From NCBI GenBank assembly GCA_022385805.1, contig MU277683.1:434001-498000 (forward strand): a stretch of DNA of 64,000 nucleotides. The letters are read 5' to 3'. Position numbers and translations under genes: made by a program. This DNA comes from Pilatotrama ljubarskyi. Taxonomy: Eukaryota; Basidiomycota; Agaricomycetes; Polyporales; Polyporaceae. This document shows positions 1-11,130 of the stretch, one piece after another (position 1 is the first letter of the stretch; the number at the start of each line of letters is the position of its first letter). Under the pieces are notes generated by a model that saw only the letters and a list, made by a program, of their open reading frames with translations, was not told the DNA's origin and ran no database searches.

Positions 1-1431
1 TACGTAGCCAGAGACTTGCGCACGCGGCCAAGATAGAGGACTTCAGCGCGAGAGACCTCTACTTCCCCGAACCCGACCGTACACGCGCCGTCTTCTCCGC
101 ATTCATCAACTTCATCAAGTTCACCGAGCAGAGCGAAGCCTTCATCAACCGCCTCCGCAACCAGTCCACTGCGATCATCAAGGAGCGCCAGGCCGTCCTC
201 GAAGAGACCTCGGAGCTCGAACAGAGGATGTCCGAGTTCAAGTGAGTGACGCCTATGTCTGTTTCAGCGACATGTCGTGAACGCCCTTGGGGTAGGATTA
301 AACGAGCAGAGGACGAGCCAAAGTGTGAAGCGCTACGACAAGAGAATGCTGCCCTCATGGAGCAGGTCATTTCGTACAAAGACAAGCAGATGGGCTTCCT
401 GCAGGACGTCGAAGGCCTGAAGCAAGAGAAGGCGGCCCTCGTCGCCGAAAAGGTTCGTGTCTCGCAAAGACCCACCTTCGTCCATCGCACGGCCTCCTGA
501 CGGACATCCACAGGAGAAAGTGGCGAGCGAAATGGCCGCCGCCACGGAGAACATCAACCGCACTCGCTCGCGCATCGTGCAGTCCCCCGAGCGCATCAAG
601 CGCACCATCACCACCATGGGGCATACCGCGATCGAGGAGAAGCGCACGGTCGCCGCCAACGAGGCGAAGACGCGCGACCTCCAGACGAAGATCGCGGCGC
701 TCCTCAACATCGAGAAGGTGCGTCTTCAGAGAAGAGTGCATGTGCATGGCTCGGTGTTCAACACTGGTCTGTCGTATAGGACGTATGGTCTTGTGTCGAG
801 CAGTTGCAAGTGATAGAGAAGGAGATGCGCACACTCGACGCAGCGCAGAAAGAGCTCGGCGACCTCAAGGACACGCTCGACCGCAAGAAGGGCGAACGCG
901 CAGAGCTGGTCATGAGACGCGAGGTCCGTGATTCCTCGCTTTCTACCCTCGCTGCTCGCCCGTGCTGACTAGCCAGTCCTGCACAGCGCGTCCACAAGCA
1001 ATTCTCGAACGCGCAAGAGAAGCTCGAGCGCGCACAACGCCACGCAGAGGATAAGAGGCTCGCGAGCCAGCAGACCCTCGAGCGTCTGCAGCGCGAGTAC
1101 GAGGAGATGTCCGTCGAGCGGCGGGATAACGACCGCCAAGTCGAGGAGCTCCGCGCTGAGGCGGATGAGATCGAGCGGCAGGTAGGTGGACGGTTCGGCT
1201 TGGTCTATACTCGGATGTGGATGGCTGACGCGTCCAACAGATGGCGGAACACATGAAGACGAGCCAGGCTGAGCTGAACGAGCTCCTCGCGGAGTACTGG
1301 AGACTCAGGCACGAGACCGGTACGTTGTCCCCCACACGCGGCCACCAGTTCATGACGCTTACGCATGGCATTCAGAGGTGTACATGGAGACTCTGGCGAA
1401 CAAGCTAGGCATGCAGGTTAGGAGTACCTAA
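1..1431 (+). CDS. NUF2: Kinetochore protein Nuf2, C-terminal part (5' truncated by window edge)
   Basis: Nuf2 is a subunit of the Ndc80 kinetochore complex that links centromeres to spindle microtubules. The 5' end lies outside the window. The first readable stretch contains IEDFSARDLYFPEPDRTR followed by AVFSAFINFIKF, which matches the end of the calponin-homology head of Nuf2. After that comes a long coiled coil rich in E, K, R and Q, including IVQSPERIKRTI, a Nuf2 hallmark. The reading frame is kept across short introns (for example near 242-324, 452-514 and 718-810) and ends VYMETLANKLGMQVRST at 1431. The gene converges on the ING gene, leaving about 175 bp between stop codons. Family knowledge supports the name; the exact start and the exact exon ends were not all verified. 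Confidence 0.88.
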
Positions 1432-1606
1432 GATGTGGCTGGTTCGTCTGGGGTTATGCTCTCGGCTTCTCCTCATGCATTGCTTTTACTGTTACATTAT
1501 GATGTATCGCTATACACTTCATACCCGTGTTGTACAAGTATACCCAGAGGTATCGATCATCCCGGAGAGCAAGAAAGGAAACGAACATGGGCAAGGAAGG
1601 GTCCTG

Positions 1607-3336
1607 TCACCGCCTCCTGCGCGATTTGGACCGCTTCCGCAACGCGGCGCATTCACGGCAGTACCAGTTGCCCTTGGGTATCTTCGTCAGGCCGACACAG
1701 CCGATGTGGAACTGTAAGTGAAGGAGTGCAGACGTTAGCGAGCACATCCTCTACTCCAGGAGTAGAGTACTCACCCATTCTCGGGTGCAGTCGGGGTTGT
1801 CGCATGCAATCATCTGTTCGATTAAATGAGGAAGCAAGTTCGCAAACATGAGCGGCGAGCACACGTACATCGCCAAACGAGACCTGGTGGCAGAAACAGT
1901 AGCGAGGCTCGTTCGGATCTGGCGGCATGTCGTCGTCCACGATCACCGGAGTCTGCACCGTCGATTGTGCAGGGATACGCAGAGTGAGCGGCGCCTGTGT
2001 TTCTTGCTGGGGCCGAGCCTCCTCTTCGGCCCCTACACCGACTATCTCGGCCTCAGGCTCCCCCGCGGCCGCAGCTGTCTTACGGCGGCCCGCCCCCTTC
2101 CTGCGCTTCTTGCCCTTCCTCTTCTCCCTCGGAGGCGCGGGTGGCTCGGGTTCTGCTCCGGCCACCGGCTCTGCTTCTTCGGCCACAACTTCCTCGGCTC
2201 CCTGCTCTGCAGGCTCTTCAGCGACCTCTACGGGCTGTTCTGAGGGTTCGCCTGGAGGAGGGATGGGCACAGGAGCGGTGATGGGTTCGGGTAGAGGTAC
2301 AGGTGCAGGTACGGGCGCAGGGGGCGCAGCGGGTGGCGGAGTCGAGACGACGCGCCCCCGGCTGCTTTGAGGGACGACCACCTCTGGGAGGATGATGGAG
2401 GCTGGGTGAGTGCCGGGACGGAGACCAAGGCTGATGGAGGCCTCTTGTTCCTTGATTGCACGGTCGAGGTCGCGGATGTATCGGTCAACCTACGACACGG
2501 CGTGCTGTTAGATCTACGCCCCGGAAACATGATTCTCTGGAGCCGGAGACGTACAAGATCATATGCGTGCTGTGCTAGGTACACCTTCTCCGCGCATGCT
2601 CTAGTGACCTCTTCCGCGGATTGAGCGATGTGTACGAGCAGCTCGCGCGTCGAAATGGAGGATTCTACCACTGAAGCAAGGGACTTCGTGGCGAACGTTG
2701 TTGGCTGCCGCTTGGTAGGAGGTCTCGGAGCCGCCGCCGCGGGGGTAGCCCTTCCGTTGGGCGCGCTCCCGTTCGTCAAGGGAGCGGTGTTAGGGCCACC
2801 TGCCTCTACACTTGTAGAGCCGCTAGGTTCACCATTGTCCTCGTGCGCGTCGCCGTTCGGTCGTGGTGCCGCGGCTAATGACTTGCGCAGAGAGACGTAC
2901 TTCAGGATAGCGGGCGCGATGTGGCTTGTGTTTTCTGAAGCTTGTTCGCTATATGTATGACCTCCGGAACGGACAATGGACTCACCTTGCGCTTGCTGGT
3001 CCAGCTCATGGATGAGGGTGAAGGCTCGATGGAGGGAGAGCGGTAGCTGTTCGAGCACTGGAAGAACGACCCTCGGACAAGGCCACTGCGAGTTCGGTAG
3101 TGCGAGGACGTACGTTCATAGTTCTCCTCCCTAAACGCATCCCACAATTCGCGTTCCTTCGCAGACGCCCCGGCATCTTCCCCAGTTTCCGGCTGGGGCT
3201 CTTGCGCACCATCCCCCGGCTCAGGAACCTCCTCGCCGACCCCTTCGTCCGTTCTCAGAGGAGAGTTCTCCTTTTCGACTGTCAAGGGTTGTGCCTCTGC
3301 GTCTATACGCCGACGTTTGTGCTTACGAGTGGACAT
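1607..3336 (-). CDS. ING-family PHD-finger protein (Yng/Pho23-like histone acetylation or deacetylation complex subunit)
   Basis: This gene encodes a chromatin reader of the Inhibitor-of-Growth family, whose PHD finger binds H3K4-methylated nucleosomes. The N-terminal ING domain reads LLEQLPLSLHRAFTLIHELD after removal of an intron at the 3' side of ENYE. A long low-complexity Pro/Glu linker with a basic KRKGKKRRKG patch follows. The C-terminal PHD finger is split by two introns: RYCFCHQVSFGD, then MIACDNPDCTREW, then FHIGCVGLTKIPKGNWYCRE. All zinc ligands are present, and the protein ends in a basic SKSRRR tail at the TGA ending at 1607. The start at 3336 (MSTRKHKRRR) was preferred because it opens a basic, NLS-like stretch; an in-frame ATG at 3354 is possible. 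Whether it serves a NuA4-type or Rpd3-type complex cannot be told from the sequence. Confidence 0.85.
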
Positions 3337-4785
3337 GGTGCAGTCGGGTGCCAAGTGGTAGATGTCGGCACTTCCTACCGACGCGCCCGCGCAGCGCGAC
3401 TCGCGCCTCGGCGTGACTAGGCGTCACACATTGTAGTACGTGCCGGAAATCTTGCCACAAGTGACTGTCTACGGTCTGGCAACGCTACTGACGTCGTGGA
3501 GCTCTGGTACATAATACTACGTGTAGTGCTTTTCACCAAACATAGTAGTACCGCCACCTGGCCAGATTCGGGTTGGATTCATGGAATCGCACGACGTATG
3601 TTCAACGATGATGCACGTGTTGTCGAATGCCCAACCATGCAGTCATCAGCAAAACGACTCTGCGCTGGGCGGCCCTGGCGCCCCTGATTCCGTCCTGGGC
3701 GCCTGCACGTCCTGGGAGGAGTGAGCGCTTGCTCGAGCTCTCCTTTTGCAGAGTGTCTGCCAGTAGCCTCACAGTACCTCCAGTGTCCCTCCTTCTCCAG
3801 GGCGCCAGACGATGAAGATGCCCTCATCCGTGCCACCATTGCGAGTGTTCAAATAGAGCCTCTACTGGGCCTGATGTTCATGCTTGAAATATCGTAGAAG
3901 TGTACGCAAACACTTCCACTTCCTCCGGTGCGAGGCAGATCACTGTGCACAACTCAAACAGAGCGGAAATAGTGAACATTGCGGAAATACTTATTGCCTC
4001 GTGCCCGAGAGTTTTGCAGCAGCGGCGCACGAGCATGCATGCAGATGCCGTCCTGGGTCGCAATGCAAGAGCGCGATATGTCATCGTGAGGTGAAGTGCA
4101 TTCGTATTGAGTAAGCGTCACGGAGAGTACAAGATACACCACCTTTCTGAAGGCCACGAAAGGAGGGAGGCCACTCGCGAAGACTGGACACGGACATGCG
4201 AGGATGGGTGGGAGAAGCTACTTCGAGCGCGGCGAGAGACAGACGCGCGACAGGGCGAGCCTCTCGCATGGCTGCGTGATACCAGAGAAGCCTACGCGAA
4301 GGCGAGAATGGGACACATGGAGGTGGAAGATAACCTGCAAGGGCATGGGAAGGTACACGATGGCTGCGCAAGGCGAGAGATGCATGCGCGAGAGAGAGAT
4401 GCACGTGTGTGGGTGCGAAGGTGGGAGACAGATGTGCAGAGGCAAGAGACGGTTACGCGAAGGCAGAAGACCGGGGGCAAAGGCGAGAGAAGGGTGCGCA
4501 ATGGTGAGAGACGGGTGCACGAAGGCAAGAACAGAATGCACGAGGGCGAGACGGACGCGCGAGGGCAAGAGACGGACACGCGAGGGCAAGAGGCCGGTGC
4601 GCGAGGGTGAGACGGATGCGTGAGGGTGAGACAGATGCACGAGGACAAGTCACGGGTGTGCGAGGTTAGGAGGGGTATGCAAAGGCACAGGAGCGAGGGC
4701 AGAGTGGGACTGCGCTGGAGACAGGTAAATAACGAGAGAGGAAGAGCAAGGAGAGGTTGAGGGTGGCGCGGTGGAGGTGGCATGC
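3337..4785. other. Intergenic region between the ING gene and the transposase
   Basis: No convincing gene is seen. The first part (about 3340-4100) is of ordinary composition and may hold the ING promoter and, somewhere, the left edge of the Plavaka element. The second part is dominated by the degenerate GA-rich minisatellite listed separately. I looked here for an inverted copy of the 11.1-11.7 kb right flank and did not find one by eye. Confidence 0.5.
4370..4690. repeat. Degenerate minisatellite, about 19-21 bp unit
   Basis: Tandem imperfect units are visible, with a core like GCGCGAGGGCAAGAGACGG. They are clearest from about 4500 to 4660, where successive units differ by only a few bases (for example GACGGACGCGCGAGGGCAAG, GACGGACACGCGAGGGCAAG, GACGGATGCGTGAGGGTGA). 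Older, more diverged units extend leftward to about 4370 and perhaps to 4240. The array ends roughly 100 bp beyond the transposase stop codon, so it may be subterminal sequence of the transposon. Because the unit lacks stop codons, several frames stay open on both strands; these are not genes. Confidence 0.75.
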
Positions 4786-7700
4786 TCATGAGGCAAGTTC
4801 GAATGCATGATAGTCGGCGTACTTGTTAACGTAGAATGCGCAGAAGGCGTCTAAGCTGTCAGAGGGCAGGAAACCCTGTGGTAGCCATGTGTCTCCTATC
4901 CGACCGATGAGATGGGCTCCGCGCAATATCGTATCAACATGAATGACGTCGTATGATGGGGTACCATTCTCCAGGAAGTCCGGGGTTACGATCCACATGC
5001 CGGTGTCTTCGTCAGGAGCCTCACCCACAGTGGAAAACCAATGGACTAGTGCACATGGATAGAGTTGCCCCTCATGCTTGAACGAGAAGAAGAGGCGAAC
5101 ACGCGCGATGAGGAGACCCTTCAGACCTTCTTCCAATGTTCCTTTGTCGACGAAGATGCAGTCATAGCGAGCAGGACCATTATGCCACGAAGGTGTCCCG
5201 CGGATGCGTTCACGCCGCATTCCACCAATGCCGGAGGGATCAGTAGGTGCATAATATAGCGCCACAGCGGAATGGAAGACGTGGATTGGTGAAGTGATGG
5301 GGCACACAGCAGCTTCTCCCATGTCGTCATCGAGAGGCAGGTCGGGATGACGTTGATTATGCAGGAACCGTGCAACAAGACGGGGAAACGCGCCCATATT
5401 GAAATGCGCAGCAAGACCGTCGACAGTACGTGGGTAGCGAGGTTCTGCGATAAAAGCAGTGAGCGTTCAGCAGATCTCGCTTGGTCTGATCATGCCACGT
5501 ACGAGGTCTGCGTGCCAACGTGACGGATGCATCAACTCGGGGACCCTCGACGATCCCGCTATCCGGATCCTCATCACCGTTTTTGGCCTCAGCGAGTCCA
5601 GGTTCGACGTTACCAGACTCGCTGTTTTCCCCGGTGCTGGAGGCAGCGGCTTGCCCCTGAAGAGCATCCGCTGTGAGAGCCGCCATTGGACGACCTTGGG
5701 AGGCTTTAGGCTTGTGAGCTTATCGCAACATTAGTGAGAGGTTTGCATGCAAACATACCGGCATCTGCAGGCTCAGCATCGCCATGCACGGGCAATAAAG
5801 CAAGTGCAGCTTGGTAGGCAGTCATAACAGCAGAGAGACAAGTCCCCTGGAGCATACCCCGAGCCTCGAAGTCAGCGCGTGCCGCCGCGAGCTTGTCCAG
5901 GCGCTGATTAGTGATGAGCATCTGTCCAATTGCTTCGTACCGATTTGAGCGGCGCCAGGGTTCCTTGACAGCCTTAATATGCTTCGATTCAGTGATTGAT
6001 GAGCAAAGTCCGCACGGAGACCCGAAGTTCCGAATATGCATCTCAAAATGTTCGAGTGAATGCTGACGGGGAAGCGAGAAGCCTGTAGGCCGGACGTTGT
6101 CTTCGAAGACCTTCCTGTATAGGTGGAAGCGCTTGAGAGCATCCCTCATCCGAGCGAGAGTCTTCTCCGTGTGCCTCGCGCCTCGGACAATGTAACAGAA
6201 CTCGAGGAATGCACGCATCGCGCGCACAATATCCGGAGGTACCAAGCCAGCTATAGCTGGCAGATATACCTGTTCGGAGATTAGAACACTGCTATGCATC
6301 ACCTTGACAATGCGTGGAGGGAGATAATACCTTCATGAGCCCCTTTGAGTCATCACCGGTCCACTGTTTGAAGTCGCGCCCATCCTTGAAGCGACGCAAT
6401 CCAGGAAAGGGAGGCGTCGCCGCAATCCTATCGAATGTTCAGTACAAACTCGGATCTAGCAGCTTGAAGAGCCTGAGCAGTATCATACCGCCTGTCGATC
6501 TCATCTAAGATGGTCTTGCCTTGTACGTCGCCATGCATGAACTTGAGGTACTCTTCGACCCACGTTACCAAATGATCTTTGAACGTGCCCTTGATGACCT
6601 GATGGAGAATATCACCGGAGAGCAGCTCGTGTATATCGGCACGGGGAAAGTCTGATGTGAAGGGCTGTAACGAAATCGGGTCAGTCCTGGACACGTCTTC
6701 TAGGATAATGGCAGCTCACGATGACATCGGCCACAATGCCATAATCCCTCCAGAGGATTCCTGGATCGAGAGATGCGACAAGCAGATCCGTAAGTTCCTG
6801 AGTGCGTCGTCCACACAGGATATGCGCATCAAGATTGGTGGATGGCGTAAGACAGCTATAACGGCATCAATTTAGCACCACGTCTGCAGCTTGAGCGAAG
6901 CGGATTGTGTAGACAGTACTTACGTTGGGCACCAGCCCTGTACAATACACGAAGCGAGCACTTGCTCTGGATAGTCCGCAATATATGGCGCCAGACCGTA
7001 GATTGCCCGGCGGTAGTGAGCATCAGGACATTGCACAACTTCAGGGGTAGTCATCCCCGGACGCAGGGACGATAAGACCGTGGAGATGCTCGTGTGGAAC
7101 AACTGTCTGCGAAATTTACGGAACGGGGCACTGTCATTGTACTTGCGCTCAGCTGCAATGATAACGAGAAAAGGTTATGTCAGCAATTGTGCAGACAGCG
7201 TACGGAGGACTCGTGAGCACACTCACTCTTTGGTATAGCGAGAAATGCGACCGGAACGACCGCGTTCCGGTGCGCTCGGCGCACACTGTTGAGCACGTTA
7301 CCGCTCAAAAGATAGAGCGGATAATATTCATTTTGTCCCGTGGCGACTGAGACTGTTGTTTTGTCGCTCCCGAGGCTGATAGGCACGAACATGGCACCGT
7401 GGGTCGAGGGATCCTCCGCAACGATATCCTAGACCAGTGCATCAGTCAATGGTAGCTATAAGTAGTGGATGTGCAAGGAGACTCTGAGCTTACTGCCTGG
7501 CGCCACGCCCAGTCTGCGGACATTAGGTTTGTATACTCTCGCTCGCCGTCCTCGTTGTACTCCCTGTAAGGTGTCACATTGAACTCGCCGTTGAAGTCCG
7601 GGTTCCGGAGCATCCAGATGGTCGCAAGGCGGGGATCACGGAAATGAATCTCATACTCCTGCGTCATCCAAGGTGGCACGACTCCAGTTGAAGGTAGCGG

Positions 7701-8430
7701 CCCATTGTATGTGACTGTGAACGACTCCCACGGCACGTCGCCGTGTGGGATACTGTCAATCACGCACCCCATATCTCGATGGCTTGCGAAAGGGGGTGTG
7801 CCGCCGAACTGGACAAGAGAAGCTGCCCAGAGATCCATGAGCGTGTCAATTTTGGGCTGGGACATCTGGACACGTTTGTAGAGGAATTCGGCGGTCTCGA
7901 ACTCGATACGATCGCGGAATGGAAACCAATCGTTCGGGCCCTGTGTTGAATGCAAAGGCGGCGGTGCACCGGGAGGCAGAGGAATTCCATGGATGTCACA
8001 TGGACATCCTGCATGCCGGTACACTGGTCAGCAAATGCGAGCTTAAAAGCACTGGCAGAGCCGACAGTTGCCTACCGGTGAGGTGTGGATGCTTGACTAT
8101 CTGAGTACCAGGCCGAGTTAAGTGGATGAGTGCGGGAGGGGGAGGTTCTTGCAGCTCTGCAGCGTTAAAGCCCCGGTCTCCCCCATCGGCAGCCTGAGAA
8201 CCAGAAGGAGAACTAGTTCGTGAATTGTTACGGCCGACATTATCGACGGCAGACGGCAAGCCAAAGGCAGTCTCAGCAGGTGGCACAGATGGGTAGAGTG
8301 TCCGTAGTAAGGCATGCGCAGAATTGAAATGCTGTGTCAGGCCTGACGCATTCCGGCATACCTGGTTGCATCCAGGGTGTGGACATTCATAGCGGATAGG
8401 ATTGTGGGCAGTGCGGGTATGAGGCAGCAT
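4786..8430 (-). CDS. Plavaka-family transposase, apparently intact
   Basis: This is the transposase of a basidiomycete DNA transposon. The N-terminus carries a C2H2-type zinc finger (YECPHPGCNQVCRNASGLTQ followed by HFNSAH). The family core follows in order: PPFASHRDMGCVIDSIPHGD, DVPWESFTVTYNG, SADWAWRQ, VPISLGSDKTTVSVATGQNE (with a likely first catalytic aspartate in GSDKT), SVRRAHRNAVV, YRRAIYGLAPYIADYPEQ, QGWCPT, GILWRDYGIVADVI, DFPRADIHELLSGDILHQVI, VTWVEEYLKF, VRAMRAFLEFCYIVR, FSLPRQHSLEHFEMHIRNFG, CSSITESKHIKAVKEPWRR and ITNQRLDKLAAARADFEARG. A conserved C-terminal region follows, up to the TGA at 4786. About ten short introns are inferred. I found no frameshift or premature stop in the conserved blocks, so the protein looks functional. 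The start at 8430 is the first ATG before the zinc finger. Confidence 0.88.
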
Positions 8431-8972
8431 TGGAGAGGGGAGAGTGTATGTTGATTAGAGGCAAGTCACAGCGTGTACGTACAGCTCAAGACTAGGGGCT
8501 GAGCCCTGCAAGTGCATTCGCACTCAGCGTGCCATGCCGGAGGGACGGCAGGAACGGGCCAGATTTGCCGTCGCCAACAATTCTTCCGCTCCCTGCCAAG
8601 TCTGCAACCACCACTCTGCTCCAGCAAGGCTCCAGCATCGGCTGAGGGTCGACTCGGACTTCACCTCTCTCCACAGTGATGTCCTCATCCGAGGCGACTC
8701 AAACCCGATGTATGCATGCTTGGGCCACCATCTCTGCTCAGACTGCCCGATGTCGATGTGGAGACGATTGCGTCAGTGGTGACTGAGCTGAGCGTGAAGT
8801 TCCCCTGGCAACGCTGGACCTTATAAGATCACTCGCGGCCAGCTCGGGACAGTCCCATCTCTTCAGCCTGAGCCTCCTCTCGTCGAACAGACAGCTTTCT
8901 ACCGACACCTGCCTCTCTTTCAGCCCACTCTCTTGCTCTACCACACTGTGCAACTCACCTTTCCGCATCATC
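8431..8972. promoter_or_regulatory. Divergent promoter region inside the transposon
   Basis: This 542 bp gap lies between the start codons of the transposase (minus) and its partner gene (plus). The right part (about 8860-8970) is pyrimidine-rich, as is usual just upstream of basidiomycete start codons, and TTATAAG at 8821-8827 could act as a TATA element for the plus-strand gene. No other gene is visible. Confidence 0.45.
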
Positions 8973-11130
8973 ATGGCCTATGGTACTCGTGCTAAGACCA
9001 CCGCAGCGTCGGGCGCTGCAGCCGCCCGCCCCAATTACAGAGCCCTTGCGGGTATTGAAGGCGACGATCATGTTCCTCGCCGAACGCCTGCCCAAGTAGC
9101 AGCTGACCTCCGTCAAGAGGAGAATTCTCGCCGGGAGGCTGAGGCAAAGAAGGCGGCCATTGCGCAGCGTATCGCTGAGCTGGAGGAAGAGATGGCGAGG
9201 CAGGATGAATTGCGGGTTGATCAGGCCATAGGTGAGCTCTCCAGGTTATAGCAGTATATGAATAGTTGGCACACCGCAGCACTAGCACTGGCGAGTATCG
9301 GATCGCCTCTGCTCACTGGTGTTATGGTCGAGTCGAACGTTGGGGATACAGCGAGTCGTGCAAGCAAAGTCACGTCAAAGCTGCGCAAGACTGGCGCCAA
9401 AGTCAAGAAGCTCTCACGGGCAGATATCGAGGCGGCAAAGGTAAGCTTCATGATGCCTACTTCCTGCATTGCTCTCTCCCACTCATTCCTGCCCAGCATG
9501 CCAAGGAGAATGAGTCGTCTGGCAAGCGGCGCCCGACCGATGAAGATGCTCCTGCCTTCCAAGCGACAAGGTACGGCACTCCGAAATTCCATGGGCATGC
9601 TAACTCACAACACTTAACTCCCGGGCCTTCAGTACCCCGGCGAAGAGATCAAAGGGTGCTGCGGGTCCTAGCGGCTTACGAGCTGGCTGGCAGCCGCAGC
9701 GCACACCCACGCCCACCGTTCCTCAGCGTGCCAGTGTTGTATCAAACACGGTGAGAGCTGCTCTTACGGGCCTGTCTGCTGCCGCCGAGCAGTCCCAAGG
9801 CGCAGAAGATTTCTGGTCGGACCATGAAGAAGCCCCACTCGCAGGACTTTCCGCAGCTATCCAACCGGTGGTAGCAGTGCCTGAGCGCAATACTTTGCAG
9901 GTGCGTCCGGCTGCTGACTGAATCGGAGGTCACCCGGTCGCAGGCATCTTACCACTGCGCAATAGGGCATCGCTCAGGTAAAGCGCTCTTCGACGCTACA
10001 GCAAGCCGGCAGTGTGTCGAAGATCGCACCTGCTGAGCCTCCTAGCTCCACTGTAGTCGCTCAAGCAGCGGTGACTCCCCATAGTAGCGGCCGGGCTTCT
10101 GGTGGAAAGAAGACGTTCACCAATGGTGACATCCCGATTCCCACGCAACTTCATTGGAAGTGGCGCAGGCTTCTCATACCCCGTTTCCTGACAATAATCG
10201 GCGAGTACTCTGCGAACCCATGGAGCACGATCAACCTGGACGTCAGTGGAATCCTTCAAGCCCTCTGGAAGGACATTTTCCCTGATCTGCCCGTGACAAT
10301 CTCACCCCGTGAGCCAATTCATGATGTGGTATGTTCTATCGATTGCTGTCCTTCCCGCAACTGATAGTCAATACTGATACATTCTATATCAGGCACAACA
10401 GCGGGTATATGAGTGGCGCGCAGCCATCGCGAGAGCAGCCTTGGATGCCGTGGCCAATTTCTTACAGACGTACTTCGTCACGTCTCAGGCCCGCGCCGAC
10501 TACGTTCAGTATGCGCTTGGGCCGGGCCTTCCCTTCCGCTATGCTAGTGTCAAGACGTCCGTTGATTCGCGCGAAACAGTACGTGAAACGCGACCATATA
10601 TATGCGAGCGCACTGTACACTGACTGATCTCCCACGTAGAAGAGCGTCGGCCCCTTCCAATCAGCGTACATCTTGGATACGCTGGCATATGATTTTGCCG
10701 CAACAGGTCGCACTGTCGAGAAATCGAGGGATTTTCCCTTCAGCGCGCTCACCCTTTCTGTGGTTGCCGTAAGTTCTCAGTCGACATAGTACAAATGCCC
10801 CATCCTAATGTCACGATCTGACCTCTTCCTCAGGTGGAACGCGCGCTCCAACGGTGGATGACAGGTGAATATGTCAAGCCAGCAGCCTCCGACAAAGAGG
10901 CAAAGAAGAAGGACGCGTTCTCGCAAGAGGCACGCGCTGACTCTACGCGCTCTTATCTTCGCGCTGTCGCTAACCTCCGCGAGACGACGTGGATCCATAT
11001 CATGCAGGGCGCTGAAGAGCGCGTCAGGGCTACTGCTCCCCGCGATGCTGATGACATCGCTCTTCTTTACGACGACATCATGGACGATGAGCGCGCGGTC
11101 GTCGATGAATCCGATGACGATGATCAGTGA
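8973..11130 (+). CDS. Transposon-associated protein of unknown function (DUF6698-like)
   Basis: This is a multi-exon gene divergent from the transposase. The N-terminal exon (MAYGTRAKTTAASGAAAARP) leads into a charged coiled coil (RREAEAKKAAIAQRIAELEE). The middle is low complexity. The C-terminal half holds a globular domain with LHWKWRRLLIPRFLTIIGEY, VSGILQALWKDIFPDLP, ARADYVQYALGPGLPFRY, GPFQSAYILDTLAYDF, FSALTLSVVAVERALQRW and SYLRAVANLRETTWIHIM. It ends in an acidic tail, VVDESDDDDQ. From memory this resembles the unnamed basidiomycete family catalogued as DUF6698, often seen next to Plavaka transposases; I could not check this. No enzyme motif is recognised, and a role in transposition is inferred only from its position. 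Exon borders in 9240-10000 are uncertain. Confidence 0.7.

Larger units (their letters stand above)
4786..11130. mobile_element. Plavaka-type DNA transposon, minimum extent (two divergent genes)
   Basis: The span covers the Plavaka-family transposase on the minus strand and a divergently transcribed second gene on the plus strand, separated by a 542 bp shared promoter. From what I recall of basidiomycete genomes, the partner's sequence type is repeatedly found beside such transposases, so I treat the two as one element. The true ends must lie outside this span. I could not identify terminal inverted repeats or a target-site duplication by eye. Candidate subterminal repeats are the minisatellite at 4370-4690 and the GTCTG/CAGAC cluster at 11466-11663. 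Confidence 0.7.

Noticed and set aside
4107..4789. Several long open frames on both strands
   Set aside because: They arise because the minisatellite unit lacks stop codons. The translations are simple repeats without family resemblance.
4786..11130. A TET/JBP dioxygenase gene carried by the transposon
   Set aside because: Some fungal DNA transposons are linked to such genes, but no dioxygenase motif (HxD with downstream H) is visible in the partner gene or the flanks.
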